A DNA stretch of 64,000 nt from Prorocentrum cordatum (GCA_963575745.1 CAUYUJ010017826.1:166552-230551); one strand, 5' to 3'; shown: positions 42,568 through 53,049, numbered from the stretch's first letter. Numbers and translations are program-made. Notes: generated from the letters alone by a model not told the origin.

Positions 42568-42860
42568 CCGTTGTTGGTGTAATCCGGGGGCCAGGGGCAC
42601 AGTTTGAGGAGGAAGACTTCCCCTGATAAAAAAAGGGTGCGAGCGCCGGGAAGGGCACTTCAATTGAAAACGTACAAAGTGCACCAGATAGGGGATCAAC
42701 CATACTTATTCTTCAGTAGTGAGAATTCAACAACAACAAAAATCATTCTAAGCCCGTTCGCTCTTACATGCCCGCGTGTCATTCAAATCGAGTTCCCCAC
42801 GTCCTCGATACCCGCCCTTTTTGTTTTCGGTCACACCCTTTTTGGGGGATTGTTTCTCTT
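42568..42860 (+). repeat. Modules h and t, copy at 42.6 kb
   Basis: h at ~42570-42735 (GGGGGCCAGGGGCACAGTTTGAGG, CCCCTGATAAAAAAAGGGTG, CACTTCAATTGAAAAC, TTATTCTTCAG), CAACAACAACAA, then t at ~42757-42860 (TCGCTCTTACATGCCCGCG, CGATACCCGCCC). Confidence 0.8.
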
Positions 42861-43317
42861 TGTGGGGGGCGGCGGGCTTAGACAGGCAGGCAAACCTGAA
42901 CGGGCGGAGAATCTTTCGTGGGCGTACATGTGCCCGCCATTGAAATTAGTGTGGGCCCTTCAAAAAGAGGATGGGGAGAACGAGGGAGAGTGGGAGGAAG
43001 GGAGGGGGAGGGACGAAGGAAGAGGGAAAACGCCAGGAGAGAAGGAACGAAGGAGGAGGGAGAGGGGGGAGGAACAGGAAGGTAAGAGCGTGAACGTTCG
43101 AGGAAGTCCTAGGCGAAACCGCCGTTCCTGAAGGAAGTCTCGGGCGGGAGCCCACGACGGGCGGGCGATCCCTTGATGGGCGGGCAACGGGAGGAAGGGG
43201 GAGGGAAAATAATGGAGCACGAGAGAAATTAGCAGGAGGGGGGCAAGGAGCAGAAAACAACTGGTAGAACCAGACGGGCAGATCGGGTGGGCAGACCCAT
43301 AGCGGGCAGGTCGGGCC

Positions 43318-43465
43318 AAGAACACAAGTTGAGGACCAAGATTTCCCCTGCGAGAAAACAGGGTGCAAGTGCCAGGGGGGACATTTTAATTGAGAAAGCA
43401 GGAGATGCACTGAAAGGGGGGTGATCAAAAACTATTATCCTTTAAATGCACATTCGATTGCGTTA
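43318..43465 (+). repeat. Module h, copy at 43.3 kb
   Basis: GAACACAAGTTGAGG, TTCCCCTGCGAGAAAACAGG with GTGCAAGTGCC, then TTTTAATTGAGAAAGC. Module t of R5 copy B follows directly. Confidence 0.8.
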
Positions 43466-44034
43466 GGACGGTTCGCTCTTAATTGTTCGCGCGCCACTTA
43501 ACACGTATATCCCACACCCTCGATACCCGCCCTCTTCGTCTTCAATCGTGCCCCAAATCGGGGCATATCTTCCTCACCTGTCAGAGGTATTTTGCGCAGC
43601 CCCTTAAGCAAGGGAGGGGAGGACGAATAGAAGGAACGGACAAAAGGGCAGGGATGAGGATGGAGCACGAAAGAATTTAGCAGAAGCGTTGATAGGAGCA
43701 GAAAAAGAGTGACAGAAACCGACGGGCAGATCGGGCGGGCAGACCCTAGCAGGCGGGTCGGGAAGGCGGGCCCTGGCGGCCAGGTCGAGCAGGCGGGTTG
43801 CTGAAGCGTGGGTCCTGCATGAATCGCGAGGAAGTCTCGAGCGCAAGCGCGATTCCCAAGTAAATCATGAAGAGCCCAAGCGAGAGCGTGATTCCTGAGC
43901 GCCGTTGGCGCATCGTCTGGACAAATCGCGAGGAAATCCCACGCGAGAGCGCGATGCGTACATAAACTGTGAGGAAGTCCCGCCGGAGAGCGCGAATTGG
44001 GAATAAATTGTGAGGAAGTGTCAGGCGGGAGCCG

Positions 44035-44035
<1 letters not shown>
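43466..44035 (+). repeat. Long direct repeat R5, copy B
   Basis: Matches 37618-38165 over its length. A third, partial copy of the middle part (AGAAATTAGCAGG, GACGGGCAGATCGGG-GGGCAGACCC) lies at 43190-43320. Confidence 0.88.
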
Positions 44036-44075
<40 letters not shown>

Positions 44076-44076
44076 G
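44034..44076. repeat. (GTT)14 microsatellite
   Basis: An uninterrupted GTT run directly after R5 copy B, where the t-h-t family also has GTT. Confidence 0.95.
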
Positions 44077-44289
44077 AACATTATTAATTCTAAAGAATAA
44101 TTATTGTTGGGACCCCTGGTGCACGGCCCCCCTGCGCCGCCTAGGCCGCAGCTACATTTTCATCATTTTCGTGAGGAAGCCTCAGGTAATTCGATGTGAT
44201 CAAGATCCGGTTGTTTTGTTCCCCCCCGCTTTCCCTTGCAAAAAACACTATAAAATGACATTTCTTGTTCTAATATAATCAAATTTCAA

Positions 44290-44860
44290 GAATCCCTTGC
44301 AAAAAATAAGGTAAAGTGGACATTCGCGCGCGCAAGACGAAATCCTTCCAAAACCTTAGTGTTCGCAGCGATTTTAACATAAAAACATCAAAAAACCAAT
44401 GGTTTTTCAACAAAAAATTGTCAAAATCTCATCCCGCGCGCTCTTGCGGATTCGTAGGAAACCCAACACTTTTTAAACATTTCTGTCAAACGGGCTTTTG
44501 CGAGCAACTTTTTCGAACTTCTGCGACAACGGTTGCGCACCTGCCAGGGCCATCATCCCTGTCAAATAATACCATGCGGGACACATTCGTTTTTTCTTCG
44601 CGCGCGCACGCCGAAATCTCCAAAAACCATTGGGCTTCTTAAGAATTTTAGCACCGCGCATCATAAAATCACACGAATCGCACCGTAGGTCCTCGAAAAA
44701 CACCTGCACGACTTTTCAAAATTTCCACCCGCGCGCGCTGTCCGAATCCTAAAAAAAACCAATGGTTTTCCAACATTTATGTTACATGAGCTCGCGCGAG
44801 CTACTTTCGCACGCTCTTGCAACGGGGTTCGCGCGCCTGCCAGGGGCCACAATCCCTTGC
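44290..44860. repeat. Degenerate repeat in a more AT-rich region
   Basis: Loose units combining CGCGCGC-(A/C)-GAC-GAAATCC or CCGCGCGC-CTT/TGT-CGGATTC with AAACCAATGGTTTT and TTGCGAGCAAC/GCGCGAGCTAC. Four such CGCGCG-centred units are spaced ~110-170 bp apart. No gene is recognised. Confidence 0.5.
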
Positions 44861-44984
44861 GGTTGCGCCATAGGTTGCGCCCTCGGCCGCCGAGAATAAA
44901 ACGTCCCCCTATTGGTTGCGCCATAGGTTGCGCCCTCGGCCGCCGAGAATAAAACGTCCCCCTACTGGTTGCGCCATAGGTTGC
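44861..44984 (+). repeat. 53-bp exact tandem, 2.3 copies
   Basis: GGTTGCGCCATAGGTTGCGC starts at 44861, 44914 and 44967. The first two copies continue with CTCGGCCGCCGAGAATAAAA and differ by one base. Such near-identity implies a recent duplication or an assembly slip. Confidence 0.93.
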
Positions 44985-45327
44985 CCCAGGAGGCCTTCAA
45001 GAGGCCCCAAGAGCCCGCCGTGAGGACCCAATAAGCCCCCAAGAGGCCCCAAGATGCTTCCAAGAAGCCCCCCAAAGCCCCTCAAGAGGACCCCAAGCGG
45101 CGCCAGGAGGCTTACTCCACGCCAGTGTAGTAGCCACGGTCGTCCGCAGGCCACGAAGTGAAGTGTCCGAACGTCATAGGGCGGGAAGCTGGGTGTGGGT
45201 GGTGGCGAAGAGTCGTGTGGATATTTGGTAGAGCTTGCACTGCCCCCCCACAAAGTGGGGGTATTGGCTGGCGTCGCATGAAAACCCTGGCACTGGTGAG
45301 AACACTGAGCGTTCGGGTAAAGTGATT

Positions 45328-45703
45328 GTTGTTGTTGTTGTTGTAAACCGGGGGCCAGGGGCACAATTTGAGCCCCGTGATTTTCCCTGCTGAAAAGCAG
45401 GGTGCGAACCTCGGGGGAAGCATCTCAATTTAAACAAACACGATGGTCACCGGAGGGGGATCTAATTATTCTTCAGCAACGAGAAAACAACAACCAACAA
45501 CCGACAACGACAACGACAATAATATCACAACAACAGCAACAACAGCAGAAGCAGCAGCAGCAACGACAACAACACCAGCAGCAGCAACAACAACAAACAA
45601 CGCAACAACAACAACAACAACAACACTCAGCACAGCGGAATCCCACTTCAGCGACGCACCCAGGGACAGTGCATGACCGTTCGGCCCCCTCACTCTGACT
45701 TCA
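45328..45703. repeat. Modules h, (CAA)n and c in one block
   Basis: (GTT)5, then h (45350-45475) with a perfect hairpin CCCTGCT-gaaa-AGCAGGG at 45385-45402, then CAA/CAG-rich DNA (45484-45627), then module c in reverse (45632-45703, ending GTTCGGCCCCCTCACTC). Confidence 0.82.
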
Positions 45704-46440
45704 TTGCAGGCCCCCGCCCGTGCAGGAATGGCCTTGGTGGAGTGGGGCGTGGGGAGCCTTGGGCGGCCTCGGAGGCCACTCGAAAGTCCGACGAGATCGA
45801 AGAGGACCTAGGTGACCCGGCAGGCCCAATGTAGCCCTCCATAGGGCCCGAGATGGCCCCAAGACGCGACCACGAGGCTCAAGACGCCCCCAAGACGCCC
45901 CGGGAGGCCTCCAAGAGGCAACAACTTGTTGTTTATGCTAGGATTTATTCTTGAGTTAGTGATTCTGGCATTCTCGCCTTCGCAGGCTTCCCCCAGTCCG
46001 AGACGGCCCAAGGGGCCTCTTGGATGGCTCCAAGACAGCCCAAGAGGGAGGCCCCATGAGAGGGACCCCAGACGGCCCGAGAGGTCCCTGATAGCCCCCC
46101 CAAGGCGGTCCCAAGACGGCCCAAGATACCCCAACATGGCCACGAAGGATCCAAGGTGCCCCCCCAAAGAGGTCCAAGCTGACCTTGCTCCAGATTGGCC
46201 CCACGGAGCCCCCAAGAGACCCCGAGAGGCCCCCAAGAGGTTTTCACAGGCCCCTGAGAGGCAAGGACGCGTCCAGAAGGCTCCGTAGAGGCCTCCCCCC
46301 AGATGGATCCAATGACTCCGACGAGTTTCCGAAGAGACCCATGGGAGCGCCCTCAAACGGTCCAGCTGCTCCGCGAGGGATCTTCATGATGGCCCAATTT
46401 GCTTCGCAGACGCCCAAATGCCCCCCCCCCCCAGTCGCGT
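45704..46440 (+). repeat. GGCCCAAGACGG ~10-bp array
   Basis: CCCCAAGACGCC, CCAAGAGG and CCCGAGACGGCC units, mostly in plus orientation. No gene. Confidence 0.75.
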
Positions 46441-46885
46441 AGCAAACATGAGTGGTAAGCAGCAGCACGCATAACCGCTAAGCCACATCAAACAGCAGCA
46501 CGCCACTGCCAGCACCAGTCCGTCGCGACCAGAACAACTGCATGTTATAACAAGTTGCGGCAATCAGCACCAAGCATCAACAACGGGCAGGAAGCGACAG
46601 GGCACGGACGGACGACCAGTGAAGCAGGCAACCAGAGCAGGCGATTCGGTGAAACGCTGTCAGGTCACCAGTCCATCCGCCACCACGACAGCAGGACAGC
46701 AGGCAAGGGATGCACAAAGGAATATAGATAACAGAAATCGTGACCTGGTGGGACACGCTGTTCTGTTAAATTGCTGTTCAATTGGGGACCCTCTTCGACG
46801 CTCCCTGGAGCTCCAGAGCTTCGACGAGCTGTTCGGCTTCGACGAGCTGTTCTATACACGGTGTGGGAGCCCCAGGTTCAGCACG

Positions 46886-47022
46886 CCGTGGTTCTTACCC
46901 ACGGATACACACTGGTCAGCTACAACGCGGGGATCAGCGCATGCGAGAAGGGCCAGCAATGGCAGCGGGCTCTGGCGCTGCTCAGTGAGATGCGGGAGGC
47001 GATTGTGGAGCCCGACCAATGA
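46886..47022 (+). CDS. PPR module 4
   Basis: Hairpin CCGTGG-ttcttac-CCACGG (46886-46904), then YTLVSYNAGISACEKGQQWQ and RALALLSEMREAIVEPDQ, ending at TGA 47020-47022. One complete PPR motif. The spacer to module 5 (47026-47195) is conserved at 54.60-54.79 kb. Confidence 0.68.
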
Positions 47023-47195
47023 CTGCCTCGAAGAGCTCCCTGACGTCCCGACACACCCTCTGGAGAGCGCAACGACGGCCGAACAGGCCCTCAGCCCCGA
47101 GACGGCCCAGGACGACCCCAAGAGGGCCCCAAGAGGTCCTCAACCCTCAACACGGCCACAGAGTCCCCCAGCACAGCATCCAGCTCGGGCAGATT

Positions 47196-47363
47196 CCGTG
47201 GACGGTAGTCCACGGGACCTCATCCATCAGCTACAACGGTGGGATCAGCGCGTGCGAGAAAGGCGAGCAATGGCAGAGAGCTCTCGCGCTGCTCAGCGAG
47301 ATGTGGGAGGCGAGTTTAAAGCCCGACGTCATCTGTACTACAATTCCAGTCGCGGCACGTTAG
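47196..47363 (+). CDS. PPR module 5 with perfect 8-bp hairpin
   Basis: CCGTGGAC-ggta-GTCCACGG (47196-47215) precedes SSISYNGGISACEKGEQWQR and ALALLSEMWEASLKPDVI. After this, CTGTACTACAATTCC-G begins a decayed next motif, and the frame stops at 47361-47363. The GACG...GTC arms are coding (VVHG) as well as pairing. Confidence 0.68.
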   Translation, partial: PWTVVHGTSSISYNGGISACEKGEQWQRALALLSEMWEASLKPDVICTTIPVAAR

Positions 47364-47399
47364 AGTCAGGCGTTCCCGAAAAAAAAACTCCAGAGCGCC

Positions 47400-48050
47400 C
47401 CAGACGGGGTCAGAGGGTCGCAAGATGGCCCCGAGACGGCCTCAGACAACCCCAAGACAGCTCTGCGACGCTCCCGAGGGCGCCAGGACGGCCCAAAAGG
47501 GCCAGAATAATCGCCAGGAGGCTTCACAGACGGCCCACGAGGATTCCGATGATGTCCCCACGAGGTGGAAAACAAGCAAAGCAGCTTTTTCCAGGTTCTT
47601 GACATTCTCCCCATGAAGGGCCCAGAACGGCCCGTACGGCCCCAGGTCCTTCCAAGATGGCATCACTATAGCTCAAGAGGCCCTGAAGAGCCCACCAAGG
47701 CGGCCCACGAGGGCCCCAAGACGGCCCAGAACAGGCTCGAGAGAGCCTACCAGAGCTTCAAGAGGACCCCCAAGACGCCCCAGGAGCTGCCCAAGAGGGC
47801 CCCAACCGGGTTCCCAGACAGCCCCAGACCCCCCATCAGAGCCCTAAAATGGCCCAACAGGCGCCTGGGACGGCCCAAGAGGCCCAACAAGGCCAACAAT
47901 CAAGCAAACACACTATGTCATTTTGTGTTTTCCGCACCCTCCCTATGGCGGACCCAGAACGGCCCTACGCGGCTTCAAGCATTCATGCGATCGCCCCAAG
48001 ATGGCACAAGAGGCCCCGACGAGCGCACCAAGACGGGGGGGACGGATTCC
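47400..48050 (+). repeat. GGCCCAAGACGG ~10-bp array with larger repeats
   Basis: Dense units. A larger segment with GGCCCAGAACGGCCC-TACG, CCCCAAG-TGGCA and AAGAGGCCC-A occurs at ~47610-47710, ~47950-48020 and again at ~49635-49700. Confidence 0.8.
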
Positions 48051-48262
48051 CACTAACCTGGCACCGGACGTGCACTACTGGGGGTGTTGCCCTGTCTCAT
48101 CGTAAGAATGTGAAGTCTCTGAAGTCGGGACAAGGTGGGCACGAGTGGGCATCATAGCCAGCTCAAAATCAAAAGAATTGCCATAGCTTGATCATTAGCC
48201 GTTCTCATTGGCATTCATGTCCTGCGCAGAAGCATGGTCTCCCCAATTTGACCCTGAACGGG
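48051..48262 (+). repeat. Direct repeat R6, copy A
   Basis: Matches 49305-49512: GGACGTGCA-C, GTGAAGTC-CTGAAG-CGGGAC, GTGGGCACGAG-GGGC-TCAT, TGATCATT-GCCGTTCTCATTGGCATCA and TGCGCAG-AGCATG-TCTCCCC. Confidence 0.85.
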
Positions 48263-48307
48263 ACCCAGTTCCCTGCTGGTCGTCTAGTGCGCCATCATAG
48301 GCAACCA

Positions 48308-49300
48308 GAGGGGCCATCATAGGCCTTACCAGTGTGGACCGCATTGGGGCCTCACACCCTCCGAAGCTTCCATCATAGGGGCAGTGGGGGCAAACCCCCG
48401 CGAATCTAGCGACGACGACAGACGGCGTGGACGACGACTTCAGCGACGACGACGACCGCGACTATGACTACCAGTTCGAGTGGGCGAAGCAGGACGAGTG
48501 CGGGGGGTGCTTCCGTGGAATTCGTGCCGCCTCTTACACGGCTTCCTGCGGCGGGGTGGATGGGAGCGAGGTGTTCGACAGGGGCGTGACGCCACAAGGT
48601 GGCGGCGGGTGCGGCATGACTCCCGTTGGTGAGACCCCTGGTCCTTTTGATCGTGGGTTCTCTCGTGCCTGGGCTGGGGCGGAGGTTTTAGTTTCTCTTC
48701 AGTGCGCTCCTCAGGTACCCTGCGCCCCTCCCCCAGGTGAGGACCATCATAGGCCTTACTAGTGGGAACCGCCATCCGGAGCTTCGATCAGAAGGGCCGC
48801 GGGGGGGGGGAGGGCAAGGGGGTTGGGGGGGGGAGGGGGGGGGCAAATCCCTACGAACCTGGCACCGCCGACAGACGGCGTGGACAACGGCTTCAACAAC
48901 GACGACCACGACCACGACCACGACTGTGGTTGCCTGTGCGAGTGGGCACAGCAGCACGAGTGTGGGGGGGTGCTCCCGTGGGATTCGCATCTCTTCTTAC
49001 AGGAATTCCCGAGGGGGGACAGAAGCGAGGTGTTCGGCAGGGGCAGGGGCGCGGCGCCGCGATGTGGCGGCGGGTGCGGCGTGACTCCCCGCCTGTGGAA
49101 CACCAGCTCTTTTTGATAGAGGTTTCTCTCGTGTCCCGGCTGAGGCGGAGGCTTTCGTTTCTCCCACTGCCCTTCTCGGACACCCTTTTCCCTCCCTACC
49201 GGCGAGGACCATCATAGGCCTTACCAGTAAGGACCGCCACAAGGCTTCACGCCGTCTGGAGCTTCCATCAAAGGGGCGGCGGGGGCAAATCCCCGCAAAC
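48308..49300 (+). repeat. ~435-465-bp tandem unit, 2.2 copies, with coding-like frames
   Basis: CCATCATAGGCCTTAC-AGT starts at ~48311, 48745 and 49209. Copy 1 has a plus-strand frame from ATG 48427 to ~48762 (acidic N-terminus, then FEWAKQDECGGCFRG). Copy 2 has a similar frame at 48823-49116 (CEWAQQHECGGVLP). Both share SEVF(D/G)RG and G3CG(M/V)TP. The shared protein-level pattern suggests coding ancestry, but no domain is recognised. Confidence 0.75.
48427..48762 (+). CDS. Hypothetical acidic Cys-containing frame (tandem copy 1)
   Basis: 111 codons: Asp-rich start, EWAKQDECGGCF, SEVFDRGVTP, GGGGCGMTP. The frame in tandem copy 2 conserves E-W-A-x-Q-x-E-C-G-G. CCCGTTGGTGAGACC at ~48621 could be a splice donor (GGTGAG). 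It may be an exon rather than a full gene, or chance conservation through duplication. Confidence 0.25.
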   Translation: MDDDFSDDDDRDYDYQFEWAKQDECGGCFRGIRAASYTASCGGVDGSEVFDRGVTPQGGGGCGMTPVGETPGPFDRGFSRAWAGAEVLVSLQCAPQVPCAPPPGEDHHRPY

Positions 49301-49304
49301 CTGG

Positions 49305-49512
49305 CACCGGATGTGCATCGTCGTGGGATGGCGGCCCGTCTTCCCATCCCACCATCGCAGGGGGATGCGAAGTCCTTGAAGACGGGACGGGGTGGCCACG
49401 AGCGGGCGTCATCGCTGATCAAAGTTCAAAAAGACAGCAAACCTCATCATTGACCGTTCTCATTGGCATCAATTTCATGCGCAGCAGCATGCCCTCCCCG
49501 ATTTGGCCCCAA
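49305..49512 (+). repeat. Direct repeat R6, copy B
   Basis: Second copy of the 48.05-kb repeat. The pair brackets the tandem units at 48.31-49.30 kb. Confidence 0.83.
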
Positions 49513-50426
49513 GATGGTCTTCAGCGCCCCCAGGACGGCCCAAGAGGGCCCACGAGGACCCCGATGACGGCCCCACGAACTCAAAAATCATGCTAACAAA
49601 ATATATTGTCCATTGTCCTTTCGGATTCTCCCAATGGCGGGCCAGAACGGCCCCACGCGGCCCCAGGCATTTCTACGATCGCCCCAAGATGGTCCCAAAG
49701 GCGCCGACAAGCGCGCGAAGACAGCCGAAGAGGGCCCCAACCTGGCCCAAGACAGGCCCCAGACGGCCTAATAGATCTTCGATTGGCCGCCCAAGGCGCA
49801 CCAGGAGCTGCCCACGAGGGCCCGAACCGGATTCCCAGATAGCCCCAGACCCCACCTTGGCCGCAAGATGGCCCAGAAGGCCCCTGAGACGGCCCAAGAG
49901 GGTCCCAAAATGACCGAAGAAGGCCTCAAAGTGACCCCCTCGTGGGCTCCGCGGCTCAAGAAGAATTACCCCGAGGTGCTCCAGAGCCTCCACAACAGAC
50001 TCCGACAGTTGCCACGGGGCTTCCAAGAGAGCCTCCAGCCCCAACCCCGTTCGCCGTTTCTGATTTTCCAGAAAACCCAAGAGGTCCCCAAGAGTTGTCC
50101 AAGAATGACCACTCCGAGACGCTCTACAGCCTCCCAAGAGACTCCGACAGTTGCTACGGAGCTTCCAAGAGAGCCTCCAGCCCCAACGCATTTCGCCGTA
50201 TCTGAATTCTCGGAAGTCCCAAAGAAAGTCCAAGACCCCACCAGGGCGCCAGACCTGTCCTTGATGCCCCGCAACCCCCCGAAGAGACTCGGATAGTTGC
50301 CAAGGAGCTCCCACGAGAGCCCCAAACCCCGGCATCATGTGCCGTTTCAGGGCCACCCAAAAAGCCCCGAAGAAAATTCCGAACCCCAAACAACCCCCCA
50401 GAAAGCCCCTCTTAATGTTTAAACTC
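49513..50426 (+). repeat. GGCCCAAGACGG array with ~125-bp and other sub-repeats
   Basis: Dense units to ~49960, then two copies of CCGAGACGCTCTACAGCCTC/GGTGCTCCAGAGCCTC, ACTCCGACAGTTGC-ACGG-GCTTCCAAGAGAGCCTCCAGCCCCAACCC and TTCGCCGT-TCTGA. GACTCCGACAGTTGC begins near 49999 and 50140. Confidence 0.78.
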
Positions 50427-50540
50427 CTCCTCCTCCTCCTCCTCATACTGCTCCTCCTCCTCCTCCTCCTCCTCCTCCTTCTCATCCTCCTCCTCCTCCT
50501 CCTCCTCCTACTGCTCCTCCTCCTCTTCCTCCTCCTTCTC
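50427..50540. repeat. (CTC)n microsatellite
   Basis: CTCCTCCTC with a few CAT and CTG interruptions. It is followed at 50552-50750 by two copies of GTTTCCACGCCCCTCTCTC/CTTCCACCCCCCTCTCTC with CTCCCT-TC-TTCTGCTCGC. Confidence 0.94.
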
Positions 50541-50801
50541 TTTGGTGTTTCCACGCCCCTCTCTCCAGTGTCGCTATCCTTCTGCTCGCCGTCCTCCCTG
50601 CACACACCAGCAAGACCTCCACACCAGCTGCCCCAAAGAAAGGCCCAGACCTCACACAAGGCTCCAGAAAGCTCTTCTCCCCGTTCTTTCTCCGCACCCT
50701 CTGCCTCTGGGAGCTTCCACCCCCCTCTCTCTGGTGCCGCTCTCCCTCTCATTCTTCTGCTCGCGACGGCGACATCTGCCCGTTCGGGGCCCAAACTTCG
50801 A

Positions 50802-50990
50802 CCCTCGTGTATGTTCCATGGGTGCACACTAGTCAGCTACAGCGCTGGCATCAGCGCATGCGAGAAAGGTGAGCAATGGCAGAAAGCTCTGGCGCTCCTC
50901 AGTGAGATGTGGAAGGCGAAGGTGGAGCCCAACGTCATCTATCTTACAATACTGGGGGATCCGCTGCGAGAAGGGCCCGTTGAGTGCAGA
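50802..50990 (+). CDS. PPR module 6
   Basis: Encodes MFHGCTLVSYSAGISACEKG, then EQWQKALALLSEMWKAKVEP and NVIYLTILGDPLREG. One full PPR motif is followed by a next motif that has lost frame (CTTACAATACTGGGGGATCC-GCTGCGAGAAGGG). The flanking open frame is much longer but composed of repeat and GC-rich DNA. The hairpin is decayed (TGTTCCATGGG). Confidence 0.68.
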
Positions 50991-51799
50991 CAGCCTGGCC
51001 CTGGGCGGCGGCTGCTCTTCTGGGTCGACTCCGTCCTCCTGGGCGCCCAGGCGCCTCCCAGGTCGCCTCCACTCGGCCCCAGACCGACCTCAGCGGCCTC
51101 GCGCTCTGCCGCAGGTCCCCCCCAGAAGCTCCAGGACGCGCACGAGACACTCCTAGACAGGCCCGAGAGAGGATACAGACCAGACAAGTCGCCCCAAAGC
51201 ATGAGTTGTTTATATGCGCTTCGGTTCCCCGGCTTGATTAAACCTTTCCAGTCCACCCTTACCTCTCGCATTTGGTTCCTGCCTGCCATGGCTCTGCGGG
51301 AGCTTGCAGGTGTGCTTCAGGATCTACAGGGACGCAGAAAGAAGCGTATTTGCATGTGCGTAGTTCCACCCCTGTTCCACATCAGAGCCGCTAGAATTAT
51401 AGTTGAACGGATTGTTGTGCGATCTTGCCAGTGCACCTTTGAACGCTCACGCCTGTCTCTCTTTCTTTGTTTTCGTGTGTCTCGCTCCCTCGCTTTCTCT
51501 GTCCTTCTTCGCTGCCCCAGCTCCTCAGCACCCCAGCAGTGCCTCACATGACCTCGGAGTGCCCCGACGCGCCTCCACGGACGGCCCCGGAAGGGTCCGA
51601 GAGGGCCCACGACAGCCTCGGCGGTCTTCCAGAGGGCGCCACTACGGCCCAGGAGGCCCACAGGGAGCTCCAGGACGGGCCCAGCACGGCACGAAGACAC
51701 GCTCCATGCAGCCCCAAATCAGGTCCGACAAGCCCCAAGGATGGCTCCAAGAAGGCCCCAAGCGCGTCGAGGCCATGGGGAGACTCGTGTGGATGCTGC
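50991..51799. other. Mixed sequence, no gene recognised
   Basis: GC-rich. Sparse GGCCC-AGGAGGCCC repeat at ~51560-51770. The open frame from the PPR module persists to 51551 but has no further PPR or other domain. Confidence 0.4.
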
Positions 51800-52440
51800 T
51801 CCTCAATGCCTCCCTCCTCGCTCTCTGCCCCTCGCTCCTCGCTCCTCGCCAGTGGCTTCTCCCTCTTTGGCCCACCTCGCCTCGCTCCGTCTCCTCTCGT
51901 TTCACTCCTCCTCGCTCCACTCTCCCAGCCCTTCGCTCCTCCTTCTGAGCCACTGTGTGGTGGCCGCTCCTGAAACATGTATTCTCACTTCGTGCTCCTC
52001 GCCCACTGCCCCGCACCCCTCGCTCACCTCTCATTACCCACTGGCCTCCGCTATTATCACTTCTCCTCTCTCCTTGATCCTCTCTACAGGCTCCTCGCTC
52101 CTTTCTCTTGGCTACGGTAGGTCCATGCGGCGTTGGCGCGCCGACGACCCCGGCGAAGCCATGCAAGGTTGAACATTGCGACGCGGAAGCGCCGAGGGAC
52201 ACGCTGATGCCGCTGGACCCGATGGGGTACACGCGGTGCCAAAACATTTTGCGCGTGCCGACGCCCCCCGAACCTTCCGCCTACCGTACTCACGCCTCCC
52301 TCCTCCCATCCCGCCTCCTGCATCCTCGGTTCTCCTTCGTACCTCCTCTCTCCTCGGCTGCCGCTCCTCTTTTCTCGCTCCTCTCGCTTCGAGGATCGCT
52401 CCTCGTTTCTCCCGCTTCCTCCCGGATATCCTCGCTCCTC
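51800..52440. repeat. CTCGCTCCT pyrimidine-rich block
   Basis: Units CTCGCTCCTCGC, CTCCTCGCTCC and TCTCTCCT, interrupted by a more unique segment at ~52105-52270. Confidence 0.75.
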
Positions 52441-52550
52441 CCTGTATGATCTTCCAACTTACCTTGGCCTTGACCAACCGAAAGGTTGTCGAGCACCAAG
52501 AAGATACCGAAATTGGAGGGTTTTCACCTGTCGGGCCCTGGGGAGACGAT

Positions 52551-52735
52551 ACGGTCGGACCGAGGTGTAAGATCGACGTCGGTTCGGGAAAGGTACCCTA
52601 GTGTTCTTTGTATGTGTTTGATGTTGTTGTGCATCCTGGGGGAGGGAACCCTTGGATGTTCTGCGTGTTTTGGCCGACGGAGGGTCTCTTGTTCTTGAGG
52701 TATGGTCTTCTGGTCCAGGTCCGATTGTACTCAAT
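52551..52735 (+). repeat. Dispersed repeat R2, copy B
   Basis: Same orientation and order as copy A at 6735-6925. The copies diverge beyond both ends. Confidence 0.88.
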
Positions 52736-52856
52736 CGACGCTTCGCTGGCGTGTCGGGCAGACATTGGTTCGATATTTTCCTGGGCGCTCAAACGGATTT
52801 CTGGCATGTGGTCCTCAAGTACGATGGGAGCAGCATAATCATTGCTCCTCTCACAG

Positions 52857-53043
52857 GCAGCATTATGAGTTGGCGATGGTCAACCCGCATAGTAAGGATG
52901 AGCAACTTTACAAGGTTACCCTTGCATCCTTCCCCTTCGGCCCATCCTTGGCCGCTTTCGCTGGCCAGCCCCAGTCGAAAAACGTCAACATGACCTTCCA
53001 CGGCCCTTGCATTCTTACCGCGCATCCTTATTATCTGAATTGA
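52857..53043 (+). CDS. Possible 3'-terminal exon of an unidentified gene
   Basis: ATTGCTCCTCTCACAG (52841-52856) looks like a polypyrimidine tract plus AG acceptor. The frame after it reads HYELAMVNPHSKDEQLYKVT, then a ~40-residue non-repetitive segment including NVNMTFHGPCILTAHPYYLN, to TGA 53041-53043. Amino-acid usage is balanced, unlike the repeat frames nearby. No domain is recognised and no upstream exon was found. Confidence 0.35.
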
Positions 53044-53049
53044 CTGTAG

